Assembly: GCF_000612725.1 (NCBI RefSeq)
Contig: NZ_HG964450.1
Coordinates: 528,034-592,033 of the forward strand
DNA length: 64,000 nt
Source of the DNA: Mycolicibacterium austroafricanum
GTDB lineage: Bacteria > Actinomycetota > Actinomycetes > Mycobacteriales > Mycobacteriaceae
Direction: 5' to 3'
Shown here: positions 44,206-52,118 of the stretch, piece by piece
Layout of the letters: each line of letters begins with the position of its first letter
Position numbering within the stretch: position 1 is the first letter of the stretch
Notes under the pieces: model-generated
What the model saw: the letters and a program-made list of their open reading frames with translations, nothing else
The model's database searches: none
Told to the model about the DNA's origin: nothing
Position numbers and translations under genes: made by a program

Positions 44206-45428
44206 TGCGCACCGTCGACGAGCACCGGCGGGTGGTCGCCGGGCTGATCACCGCGCGGGCGCCGGAGGCCGTGCCGGTCGCCGACGCGCTGGGCCTGGCG
44301 CTGGCCTGCGACGTCGTCGCGCCGCTGTCGCTGCCCGGTTTCGACAACTCCGCGATGGACGGCTACGCCGTCGTCGCCGAGGACATCGCGACCGCCACCG
44401 ACGACACCCCGGTGCGGCTGCCCGTCACCGAGGACATCCCGGCCGGCCGCACCGACATCCCGACGCTGCAGCCCGGCGCCGCGCACCGGATCATGACCGG
44501 GGCTCCGCTGCCCGCGGGCGCGACGGCGGTGATCCCGGTCGAGGCCACCGACGGCGGCGTCGACACCGTGGCCATCCGGGCCGCCGGCCGGGAGGGCCAG
44601 CACATCCGCCGCGCCGGAGAGGACGTCACCGCGGGCACGACGGTGTTGCATGCCGGACAGGTCGTCACCCCGGCGGCCATCGGCCTGGCGGCCGCGCTGG
44701 GCCTGGCCGAGCTGACCGTGACCCCGCGCCAACGGGTGCTCGTCGTGTCCACCGGCACGGAGCTGGTCGCCGCGGGCGACGCGCTGCAACCCGGGCAGAT
44801 CTACGAATCCAACGGCGCGATGCTGGCCGCCGCGGTGCGCGACGCCGGAGGTGAGGTGGTCGCCTCCCTGATGACCGGTGACGATGTCGACTCGTTCCTG
44901 GACGTGCTGCGCCGGCATCGCGCCGAGGCCGACCTGGTCATCACCACCGGCGGGGTCAGCGCCGGCGCCTACGAGGTGGTCAAGGACGCATTGACCGAGG
45001 GCGCGGTCGAGTTCGTCAAGGTCGCCATGCAGCCGGGCATGCCGCAGGGCGCCGGATTCCTCGGCGACGGCGACGGGACAGCCATCATCACGCTGCCGGG
45101 CAATCCGGTCAGCGCGCTGGTGTCGTTCGAGGTGTTCGTGCGCCCGGCGCTGCGTGCGGCGATGGGTCTGCCGCATGCCGAGCGGCCGCGCCGCACCGCG
45201 ATGCTGACCGAGGATCTGGTCTCACCGCGGGGCAAGCGGCAGTTCCGCCGGGGCGTGTTCGACCCCGTCACCGACACCGTCACCGGTTACGGGCCGCCGG
45301 CGTCGCATCACCTGCGCTGGCTGGCGTCGGCGAACTGCCTGCTGGAGCTCGACGAGGACACCGCGGAGGTGGCTGCGGGCTCGCGAGTGCAGCTGTGGGA
45401 CCTCCGCGCAGACTCGACCGGGCCGTAG
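44205..45428 (+). CDS. moeA2: MoeA2 molybdopterin molybdenumtransferase
   Basis: The 407-residue protein inserts molybdenum into molybdopterin. Domains are the linker domain (about 1-130 with LPGFDNSAMDGYAVVAED), the MoCF-like domain (about 175-315: VLVVSTGTELVAAGD, DLVITTGGVSAGAYE) and a C-terminal domain with LPGNPVSALVSFEVFV. It is a single protein of standard size. It overlaps the SDR by TGATG. Confidence 0.95.
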   Translation: MRTVDEHRRVVAGLITARAPEAVPVADALGLALACDVVAPLSLPGFDNSAMDGYAVVAEDIATATDDTPVRLPVTEDIPAGRTDIPTLQPGAAHRIMTGAPLPAGATAVIPVEATDGGVDTVAIRAAGREGQHIRRAGEDVTAGTTVLHAGQVVTPAAIGLAAALGLAELTVTPRQRVLVVSTGTELVAAGDALQPGQIYESNGAMLAAAVRDAGGEVVASLMTGDDVDSFLDVLRRHRAEADLVITTGGVSAGAYEVVKDALTEGAVEFVKVAMQPGMPQGAGFLGDGDGTAIITLPGNPVSALVSFEVFVRPALRAAMGLPHAERPRRTAMLTEDLVSPRGKRQFRRGVFDPVTDTVTGYGPPASHHLRWLASANCLLELDEDTAEVAAGSRVQLWDLRADSTGP

Positions 45429-45448
45429 AGCCGTAGAATCGCCACACG

Positions 45449-46150
45449 ATGGCCAGACGCCCCGACCTCAAGACAGGACCAGCGCGCCTGGCGGCCCTGG
45501 TTCGTACGTCCGTACCCCCGATGCACCCGGCGGGCCTGCCGTTCGTGGGCGCCAGCCTCGCGGTGGCGCTGGCCGGGCGGAAGTCCCGTTGGCTGCGCAA
45601 CGCCGGTGTCGCGTCCGCGGCGGCCAACGCCGCGTTCTTCCGCCACCCTCCGCGCACCCCACCGACCCGCCCCGGCGTGGTCGTCGCGCCGGCCGACGGG
45701 CTGATCTGCCTGATCGAGGAGGCGATCCCGCCGAGCGAACTACGGCTTCCCGCAACACCTTTACCGCGGATCAGCATCTTCTTGTCCCTGCTGGACGCCC
45801 ACGTGCAGCGCGCCCCGCTCGGCGGTGAGGTGATCGCAGTCGAACACCGCCCCGGGCTGTTCGGCTCGGCCGACCTGGCTGCGGCCAGCGAGGACAACGA
45901 GCGCAACAGCATCGTCATCCGCAGCCCGGAGGGCGCTCAGGTCATCGCCGTGCAGATCGCCGGCCTGCTGGCCCGCCGCATCGTCTGCGACGTCGAGCCC
46001 GGCGACACCGTCCGCCTCGGGGACACCTACGGACTGATCCGCTACGGCTCCCGGCTGGACACCTACCTACCCGCCGGATCCGACATCCTGGTCGACGTCG
46101 GGCAGCGGACGCTGGCCGGCGAGACCGTGCTGGCCGAGCTGCCGCGATGA
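45449..46150 (+). CDS. psd: Phosphatidylserine decarboxylase
   Basis: The 233-residue short proteobacterial-type PSD makes phosphatidylethanolamine. The pyruvoyl site is Gly200-Ser201 in RYGSRLDTY, where self-cleavage forms the pyruvoyl group. Motifs [13 protein letters not shown] and [10 protein letters not shown] are present. It overlaps pssA by ATGA. Confidence 0.95.
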   Translation: MARRPDLKTGPARLAALVRTSVPPMHPAGLPFVGASLAVALAGRKSRWLRNAGVASAAANAAFFRHPPRTPPTRPGVVVAPADGLICLIEEAIPPSELRLPATPLPRISIFLSLLDAHVQRAPLGGEVIAVEHRPGLFGSADLAAASEDNERNSIVIRSPEGAQVIAVQIAGLLARRIVCDVEPGDTVRLGDTYGLIRYGSRLDTYLPAGSDILVDVGQRTLAGETVLAELPR

Positions 46151-46998
46151 GACCCCGCATCAAGGCGCCCATCGTCAGCGTGCGCATCCTGCCCAGCGCG
46201 ATGACCGTCGCCGCCATCTGCCTGGGGCTGAGCGCGGTGAAGTTCGCGCTCGACAACCGCCCGACGGAGGCGATGGCCTTCCTCGCGATCGCCGCGATCC
46301 TCGATGCGCTCGACGGCCGGCTGGCCCGCGCGTTGAAGGCGACCTCGCGGATGGGTGAGGAGATCGACTCGCTGGCCGACGCCGTGAACTTCGGTGTGGC
46401 GCCGGCTTTCATCGTGTACGCGACCCTGCTGTCCACGTCGCGGATCGGCTGGATCGTGGTGCTGCTGTACGCGGTGTGCATCGTGCTGCGGCTGGCCAGG
46501 TTCAACGCGATGCTCGACGTGGACCAGCCGGCGTACGAGAAGAAGTACTTCACCGGGATGCCCGCGCCCGCAGGTGCGATCGGGGCGATCGGCCCGCTGG
46601 CCGCCAAGATGCAGTTCGGCGACGGCTGGTGGACCTCCGAGCCCGCGGTGGTGATCTGGATGATCGGCGTCTCGCTGCTGGTCGTCAGCACGCTGCCGAT
46701 GCGCAAGATCCACACCTTCTCGATACCGCCGAACATGGTGGCGCCCCTGCTGGCCCTGCTGGCGATCGGCGTGGCGGCCTCGATCCTGTACGGGTACCTG
46801 GTGATCCTCGCGATCATTCTGGCCTACGTCCTCCACATCCCGTTCGCGATGCGCACGAAGCGTTTTCTCGCCGAGCACCCCGAGGTGTGGGACGACAAAC
46901 CGCGCCAGCAGCGGGCCGCCCGACGCGCGATCCGCCGGGCACAGCCGCACCGCCGTTCGATGATGCGGCTGGGCCTGCGCCGGCCACCGAGGGGGTGA
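46147..46998 (+). CDS. pssA: CDP-diacylglycerol-serine O-phosphatidyltransferase
   Basis: The 283-residue membrane protein makes phosphatidylserine from CDP-DAG and serine, feeding Psd. The CDP-alcohol phosphatidyltransferase motif runs D56-G57...A60-R61...G70...D74...D78 ([19 protein letters not shown]). It has about eight hydrophobic helices, and a basic C-terminus [13 protein letters not shown]. It overlaps psd (ATGA) and precedes the AAA ATPase by 1 bp. Confidence 0.95.
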   Translation: MRPRIKAPIVSVRILPSAMTVAAICLGLSAVKFALDNRPTEAMAFLAIAAILDALDGRLARALKATSRMGEEIDSLADAVNFGVAPAFIVYATLLSTSRIGWIVVLLYAVCIVLRLARFNAMLDVDQPAYEKKYFTGMPAPAGAIGAIGPLAAKMQFGDGWWTSEPAVVIWMIGVSLLVVSTLPMRKIHTFSIPPNMVAPLLALLAIGVAASILYGYLVILAIILAYVLHIPFAMRTKRFLAEHPEVWDDKPRQQRAARRAIRRAQPHRRSMMRLGLRRPPRG

Positions 46999-46999
46999 C

Positions 47000-49198
47000 G
47001 TGTCCGAGCGCGCACATCTGACACTGACGGCGCGGCTGAACACCTCCGCGCTGGACTCCCGTCGCGGCGTGGTCCGACTGCATCCGGAAGCGATTGCCGC
47101 CCTGGGCATCCGGGAATGGGATGCGGTCTCGCTGACCGGGGCGCGCACCACCGCCGCGGTGGTCGGCCTCGCTCCGCCGGGGACGCCGACGGGCACGGCG
47201 CTACTTGATGACGTGACGCTGTCCAACGCCGGGCTGCGCGAGGACACCTCGGTGCTGGTCGCCCCGGTCACGGTCTACGGCGCCCGGTGCGTGACGCTGA
47301 GCGGCTCGAAGCTGGCCATGCAGTCGATCACCGCCGCGACGCTGCGGCAGGCCCTGCTCGGCAAGGTGATGACGGTCGGCGACACGGTGTCCCTGCTGCC
47401 CCGCGACCTCGGCCCGGGCACCTCGACGTCGGCGGCCAGCGTCGCGCTGGCCTCGTCGGTGGGCATCACCTGGACCTCGGAGCTGCTGACCGTCACCTCC
47501 GTCGACCCGGCGGGACCCGTGAGCGTGCAACCCAATTCACTGGTCAACTGGGGCACGTCCACGGCGACGCCCGCCGCACCCGCGGATGCCACCGGCCAGC
47601 ATGTGGTCACGACATCGGCGGAGTCGACGACACCGGCGGTGAGCTACGACGACCTCAAGGGCTCACACACGCAGGCGGCCCGCCTCACCGAGTGGCTCAA
47701 GCTCGCCATCGACCAACCGGAGCTACTGGAGAAGCTGGGTGCCACCGCCAATCTCGGCGTGCTGGTGTCGGGGCCGGCCGGTGTCGGCAAGGCCACCCTG
47801 GTCCGGACGGTCTGCGCGGGCAGGCGACTGATCGAGCTCGACGGGCCGGAGGTCGGTTCGCTTCGCGCCGAAGACCGACTGGCCAACGTGTCCTCGGCCG
47901 TCGCCGCCGTCCGCGACGGCGGCGGCGTGCTGCTGGTCACCGACGTCGACGCGCTGCTCCCGGTGCCCGCAGACCCGGTCGCGACCCTGATCCTCACCGA
48001 GTTGCGCTCGGCGGTCGCGACCAGAGGTGTCGCGTTCGTGGCCACGACAGCGGTACCCGACAATCTGGACCCGCGGCTGCGCGCACCGGATCTGTGTGAC
48101 CGCGAGCTGGGACTGACCCTGCCCGACGGCGCGGTGCGCGCACAGCTGCTGGAGGTACTGCTGCGCGAGGTCCCCGCCGAAGACCTTGAGATCGGCGAGA
48201 TCGCGGAGCGCACACCGGGTTTCGTTGTGGCAGACCTGGCCGCGCTGGTGCGCGAGGCGGCGTTGCGGGCCGCGGCGCGGGCCAGCGAGAACGGCGAGAA
48301 GCCCGCGCTGCGACAGGAGGACCTGATCGGCGCCCTCGGCGTCATCCGTCCGCTGTCACGCTCGGCGACCGAGGAGGTGTCCGTCGGCTCGGTGACCCTC
48401 GACGACGTCGGCGACATGGCCGCGACCAAGCAGGCACTCACCGAGGCGGTGCTGTGGCCACTGCAGCACCCCGAGACATTCCAGCGACTCGGGGTACAAC
48501 CCCCACGCGGTGTGCTGCTCTACGGGCCGCCCGGGTGTGGCAAGACGTTCGTGGTCCGGGCCCTGGCCAGTTCCGGGCGGCTGTCCGTGCACGCCGTCAA
48601 AGGCGCTGAGCTGATGGACAAGTGGGTCGGATCCTCGGAGAAGGCGGTGCGGGAGTTGTTCCGGCGGGCGCGCGACTCCGCGCCGTCGCTGGTGTTCCTC
48701 GACGAGATCGACGCACTGGCCCCGCGACGCGGGCAGAGCTTCGACTCCGGGGTGACCGACCGCGTGGTCGCCGCGTTGCTGACCGAACTGGACGGCATCG
48801 AGCCGCTGGTCGACGTGGTGGTGCTGGGCGCGACCAACCGTCCCGATCTGATCGACCCGGCGCTACTGCGCCCGGGACGACTGGAGAAGCTGGTCTTCGT
48901 CGAGCCCCCGGACGCCGAGGCACGCACCCAGATCCTGAAGACCGCAGGGAAATCCGTGCCGCTGGCCTCGGACGGACCCGAAGCCGTCGACCTGGAGACA
49001 CTGGCCGCGGATCTCGAGGGCTACAGCGCCGCCGACTGCGTGGCGTTGCTGCGGGAGGCTGCGCTGACCGCGATGCGCCGCTCGATCGACGCGGCCGACG
49101 TCACCGCCTCCGATGTGGCCACGGCGCGCGAGACCGTGCGGCCGTCGCTGGATCCCGTCCAGGTCGAAGCGCTGCGCGCGTTCGCCGAATCCCGCTAG
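47000..49198 (+). CDS. Two-domain AAA+ ATPase (CDC48/p97-like)
   Basis: The 732-residue protein has an N-domain (about 1-200), a first AAA+ module with Walker A GPAGVGKA near 258-265 and a degenerate Walker B LLVTDVDALL, and a second module with GPPGCGKT near 509-516 and LVFLDEIDAL. The second module is the stronger ATPase. It resembles Rv0435c. The GTG start is 1 bp after pssA, so it belongs to the phospholipid operon. A role in protein unfolding near the membrane is plausible but unproven. Confidence 0.92.
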   Translation: MSERAHLTLTARLNTSALDSRRGVVRLHPEAIAALGIREWDAVSLTGARTTAAVVGLAPPGTPTGTALLDDVTLSNAGLREDTSVLVAPVTVYGARCVTLSGSKLAMQSITAATLRQALLGKVMTVGDTVSLLPRDLGPGTSTSAASVALASSVGITWTSELLTVTSVDPAGPVSVQPNSLVNWGTSTATPAAPADATGQHVVTTSAESTTPAVSYDDLKGSHTQAARLTEWLKLAIDQPELLEKLGATANLGVLVSGPAGVGKATLVRTVCAGRRLIELDGPEVGSLRAEDRLANVSSAVAAVRDGGGVLLVTDVDALLPVPADPVATLILTELRSAVATRGVAFVATTAVPDNLDPRLRAPDLCDRELGLTLPDGAVRAQLLEVLLREVPAEDLEIGEIAERTPGFVVADLAALVREAALRAAARASENGEKPALRQEDLIGALGVIRPLSRSATEEVSVGSVTLDDVGDMAATKQALTEAVLWPLQHPETFQRLGVQPPRGVLLYGPPGCGKTFVVRALASSGRLSVHAVKGAELMDKWVGSSEKAVRELFRRARDSAPSLVFLDEIDALAPRRGQSFDSGVTDRVVAALLTELDGIEPLVDVVVLGATNRPDLIDPALLRPGRLEKLVFVEPPDAEARTQILKTAGKSVPLASDGPEAVDLETLAADLEGYSAADCVALLREAALTAMRRSIDAADVTASDVATARETVRPSLDPVQVEALRAFAESR

Positions 49199-49212
49199 GC
49201 CGATCCAACAAC

Positions 49213-49266
49213 ATCTTGACACTGACTAGTTCGAGTGGCATCGTCTGAACTAGTCGTTGTCAAGAT
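49213..49266. promoter_or_regulatory. 20-bp-arm inverted repeat before the DUF1707 gene
   Basis: ATCTTGACACTGACTAGTTC (49213-49232) pairs with the complement at 49247-49266 at 18 of 20 positions around a 14-nt spacer. The left arm contains TTGACA, a possible -35 box. It ends 12 bp before the DUF1707 ATG. It could be an operator with promoter, a terminator of the AAA gene, or a short hairpin RNA. Confidence 0.7.
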
Positions 49267-49278
49267 TCGGGAGGGATC

Positions 49279-49749
49279 ATGAGCTCCATCGTCACGCCTG
49301 CCGCCACTCCGAACTTCCGCGTCGGCGACCGCGACCGCGACATCACCGCCGGCCTGCTCGGCCAGGCCCTGGCGCAGGGATACCTCGACATGGCCGAATA
49401 CGAGTCCCGCCTGCAGACGGTGTACGACGCCCACACCGCGCCCGACCTGCGCCTGCTCACCTCAGACCTACCGGTGGCCGAGCTGCGCCGCAACGATCCG
49501 CAGCGACGATCGGCGCGGATCGCGGCGGCCCGGCGCGGTATCCACGCCCATCTCGCGGCCTACCTGACCATGGTCGTCATCGTGCTCACCGTCTGGCTCG
49601 CCGTCGGACTTGGCGCGGGCTCCTGGTACTTCTGGCCGGTCTGGCCGATCCTCGGCGCAGGCATCGGCGTGCTCGCGCATGCCCTGCCGGTCCGCTACGC
49701 CTTTCCGGCCTGCGCCGAAATTGCATTCCAGCCGCGAAAGCGCGAGTGA
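49279..49749 (+). CDS. DUF1707 protein with two C-terminal membrane helices
   Basis: The 156-residue protein has the DUF1707 SHOCT-like N-domain (about 14-66: RVGDRDRDITAGLLGQALAQ, YLDMAEYESRLQTVYDAHTA) and two helices at about 95-115 and 118-138. GGGAGGGA lies before ATG 49279. The last 12-13 codons (AEIAFQPRKRE) and the stop lie inside the second 64-bp element, so the element seems to have overwritten or extended the original C-terminus. The function is unknown. Confidence 0.85.
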   Translation: MSSIVTPAATPNFRVGDRDRDITAGLLGQALAQGYLDMAEYESRLQTVYDAHTAPDLRLLTSDLPVAELRRNDPQRRSARIAAARRGIHAHLAAYLTMVVIVLTVWLAVGLGAGSWYFWPVWPILGAGIGVLAHALPVRYAFPACAEIAFQPRKRE

Positions 49750-49776
49750 CGGCCTGCCGGAATGCAATTTCGGCGG
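49713..49776. repeat. 64-bp palindromic repeat element, copy B
   Basis: The block begins CGCCGAAATTGCA and ends GGAATGCAATTTCGGCGG. It aligns without gaps to 26345-26408 and its two ends are inverted repeats (GCCGAAATTGCATTCC with GGAATGCAATTTCGGC). The left half supplies the end of the DUF1707 coding sequence. The right end lies 8 bp before the stop of the convergent antiporter. Confidence 0.82.
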
Positions 49777-49784
49777 CTGTCTGG

Positions 49785-51281
49785 CTAGGCCGGGTCGCCG
49801 TATTCGTCGAACCAGTACGCGAGCTTGCCGCGGCGACTGACCGCCCGCAGCCGCCTCTCTGCCAGATCCCGCGTCACCGACGTCGTCACGATCAACAGCT
49901 CGTCGCCGACCTGCAACCGGGTCACCGGCTGCGGGACGAACGGTTGACCGGCCCGGATGATCAGCGTGATGACGCTCGGATCGGGCAGCCTCAGTTCCAG
50001 CACCGTGACGTTGTGCAGCCGCGACCCGGGCGACACCGTCATCGTCAACAGCTCGGCTCCCAGCACGTCCAACGGCGCTGCGTCGACCTGGATCTCACGG
50101 GTGGTGTCGCGCGGGATCAGGTGCAGCCATTCGGCGACCAGCCGAAGGCTCGGCCCCTGGATCACCGTGAACAACACCACGAGGATGAACACGATGTTGA
50201 GCAGTCGCCAGCTGTCGGGCACTCCGGCCACGATCGGATACGTGCACAGCACGATGGGTACGGCGCCGCGCAGACCGGCCCACGACAGGAACACCTGTTC
50301 ACGCCACGGCACGCGAAAGCCGATGAGCGACAACATGACCGACAGTGGCCTCGCCAACAGCAGCAACACCAGCCCCGCCACGACCGCCGGCACCACCTCG
50401 TCGAGCAGCTCGTCGGGTGACACCAGCAGACCGAGGATGACGAACACCCCGATCTGGGCCAGCCAGCCGGCGCCCTCGGCGAACGAGCGCGTCGCCGAAC
50501 GGTGCGGCAGACCGGAATTCGCCAGCACCACGCCGGCCAGATACGCGGCCAGGAACCCACTGCCGTGCGCGGACCCGGCCGCCGCGAACGCGAGCATGCC
50601 CAGACCGAAAGTCGCCAGCGGGTAGAGCCCCGTGGCGGGCAACGCGATACGCCGCAACGCCATCGCGCCGAGCACACCGGCGCCGAGCCCCAGGACTGTG
50701 CCGATGGCCAGCTCGTAGGCCAGCGTCCCGACGATCGTCACCGGATCGAGGTCCAGTGGTACGACGCTGAACAGCGTCACCAGGATCACCGCCGGTGCGT
50801 CGTTGAAGCCCGACTCGGCCTCAAGCAGGCCGCTGACCCGCCTCGGCAGCGGCACCACCCGAAGCACCGAGAACACCGCAGCGGCATCGGTGCTGGAGAC
50901 CACGGCCCCCAGCAGAAGGGCCAGCTGCCAGTCCATCCCGAGAATCCAGTGCACGGCACCGGCGGTCACCGCGGTGCTCACCGCGACCCCGACCGTTGCC
51001 AGCACGCCTGCGGGCGCGAGCACCTTCCGGATGTCGCTGAAGCGTGTCGTGAGACCGCCCTCGACGAGGATGACCGCCAGCGCCGCCGTACCCAGATCCT
51101 GTGCCAGCTGCGCGTTGTCGAAGGGCAGCCCGAGACCGTCCTCGCCGACCAGCACGCCGACCCCGAGGAAAAGCAATAGGCTGGGCAGGCCGATTCCCGT
51201 GGCCAGCCGGGTGGCGGCGATGCTCGCCAGCAGCACAAGGCCGCCGATCATGAGCGCCACGTAGAGCTGGTGCAGGGTCAC
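49785..51281 (-). CDS. CPA1 cation/proton antiporter with TrkA-C domain (CvrA/NhaP2-like)
   Basis: The 498-residue protein has about 12 hydrophobic helices (1-400) with the antiporter core motifs SSTDAAAVFSVLR and ESGFNDAPAV. A C-terminal TrkA-C/RCK_C domain (about 410-480: LTMTVSPGSRLHNVTVLELR) follows. It exports K+ or Na+ in exchange for protons, in the membrane. The GTG start 51281 is 54 bp from the divergent TrkA gene. The TrkA-C domain suggests nucleotide (c-di-AMP or NAD) regulation. Confidence 0.92.
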   Translation of the reverse strand: MTLHQLYVALMIGGLVLLASIAATRLATGIGLPSLLLFLGVGVLVGEDGLGLPFDNAQLAQDLGTAALAVILVEGGLTTRFSDIRKVLAPAGVLATVGVAVSTAVTAGAVHWILGMDWQLALLLGAVVSSTDAAAVFSVLRVVPLPRRVSGLLEAESGFNDAPAVILVTLFSVVPLDLDPVTIVGTLAYELAIGTVLGLGAGVLGAMALRRIALPATGLYPLATFGLGMLAFAAAGSAHGSGFLAAYLAGVVLANSGLPHRSATRSFAEGAGWLAQIGVFVILGLLVSPDELLDEVVPAVVAGLVLLLLARPLSVMLSLIGFRVPWREQVFLSWAGLRGAVPIVLCTYPIVAGVPDSWRLLNIVFILVVLFTVIQGPSLRLVAEWLHLIPRDTTREIQVDAAPLDVLGAELLTMTVSPGSRLHNVTVLELRLPDPSVITLIIRAGQPFVPQPVTRLQVGDELLIVTTSVTRDLAERRLRAVSRRGKLAYWFDEYGDPA

Positions 51282-51335
51282 CGGACAAAGTAAATCAGGA
51301 CTGTCGGCGCCGGACTCGGCGGTGAAGGAGACCAC

Positions 51336-52031
51336 ATGCGGATCGCCGTCGCGGGTGCGGGTGCGGTCGGCCGGTCCGTCGCGCAGGAGTTGGTCGGGTA
51401 CGGCCACAAGGTCCTCGTCATCGAGAAGGAGTTCGACCGCTACCAGCCCGCGACGGTCCCCGGTGCCGAGTGGTTGTGGGCGGACGCGTGCGAGATCGCC
51501 TCGCTCGAGGAAGCCGAGATTCAGATCTGCGACGTCGCGATCGCGGCCACCGGAGACGACAAGGCCAACCTTGCGATGGCCCTGCTGGCCAAGACCGAGT
51601 TCGGCATCGGCCGCGTGGTCGCCCGGATCAACGAGGCCGGCAACGAGTGGCTGTTCACCGAGGCGTGGGGGGTGGACGTGGCGGTCTCCACACCGCTGGC
51701 GATCGTGGCCGCCGTCGAAGGCGCCATCGACGTCGGGCACCTCATCCGTCTGATGGCGCTCGGCAGGGACTCGCGGGGCGACCTCGGCCGGCGCGCTGCC
51801 AATGTCGCCAAGTTCACGCTGCCCGAGGACAGCCCGCTGGTGGCCCAGCAGGTGCGCGACCTCGCGATGCCCCGGGACAGCGCCCTGGTCACGCTGGTCC
51901 GTGGCAACCGGCTGATCATTCCCGAACCGCACGACGTGCTACGCGCGGGCGACGAGATGCTGTTCGTCGCGGCGTCCGGGGTCGAGGAGCACATCGAGGC
52001 CATGGTGCAGGGCACCCGTAGACTGGAGTGA
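51336..52031 (+). CDS. TrkA-family K+ uptake regulator (RCK_N + RCK_C)
   Basis: The 231-residue protein has a Rossmann motif GAGAVGRSVA (7-16) and an RCK_C domain (about 145-225). It is a cytosolic gating subunit for a K+ channel or antiporter. In M. tuberculosis two such genes (ceoB, ceoC) sit together, but only one is seen here and no channel gene is adjacent. It probably regulates the divergent antiporter or the downstream Mrp complex (inference). Confidence 0.9.
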   Translation: MRIAVAGAGAVGRSVAQELVGYGHKVLVIEKEFDRYQPATVPGAEWLWADACEIASLEEAEIQICDVAIAATGDDKANLAMALLAKTEFGIGRVVARINEAGNEWLFTEAWGVDVAVSTPLAIVAAVEGAIDVGHLIRLMALGRDSRGDLGRRAANVAKFTLPEDSPLVAQQVRDLAMPRDSALVTLVRGNRLIIPEPHDVLRAGDEMLFVAASGVEEHIEAMVQGTRRLE

Positions 52032-52053
52032 CTCCAGAGTCAGTACGGCTGAC
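52023..52053 (+). other. Two adjacent hairpins after the TrkA gene
   Basis: CTGGAG-TGA-CTCCAG (52023-52037) has the stop codon as its loop, and GTCAG-TACGG-CTGAC (52039-52053) follows after one base. Both stems are perfect (6 and 5 bp). They lie 66-96 bp before mrpA. They could attenuate, terminate or form a 5' leader structure. Confidence 0.45.
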
Positions 52054-52118
52054 ACCTTTGTCCACCTGCCCGACGGTAAGCCCGCCCGACAGCGTGCCGC
52101 CCACGACGAGACGGAGCC

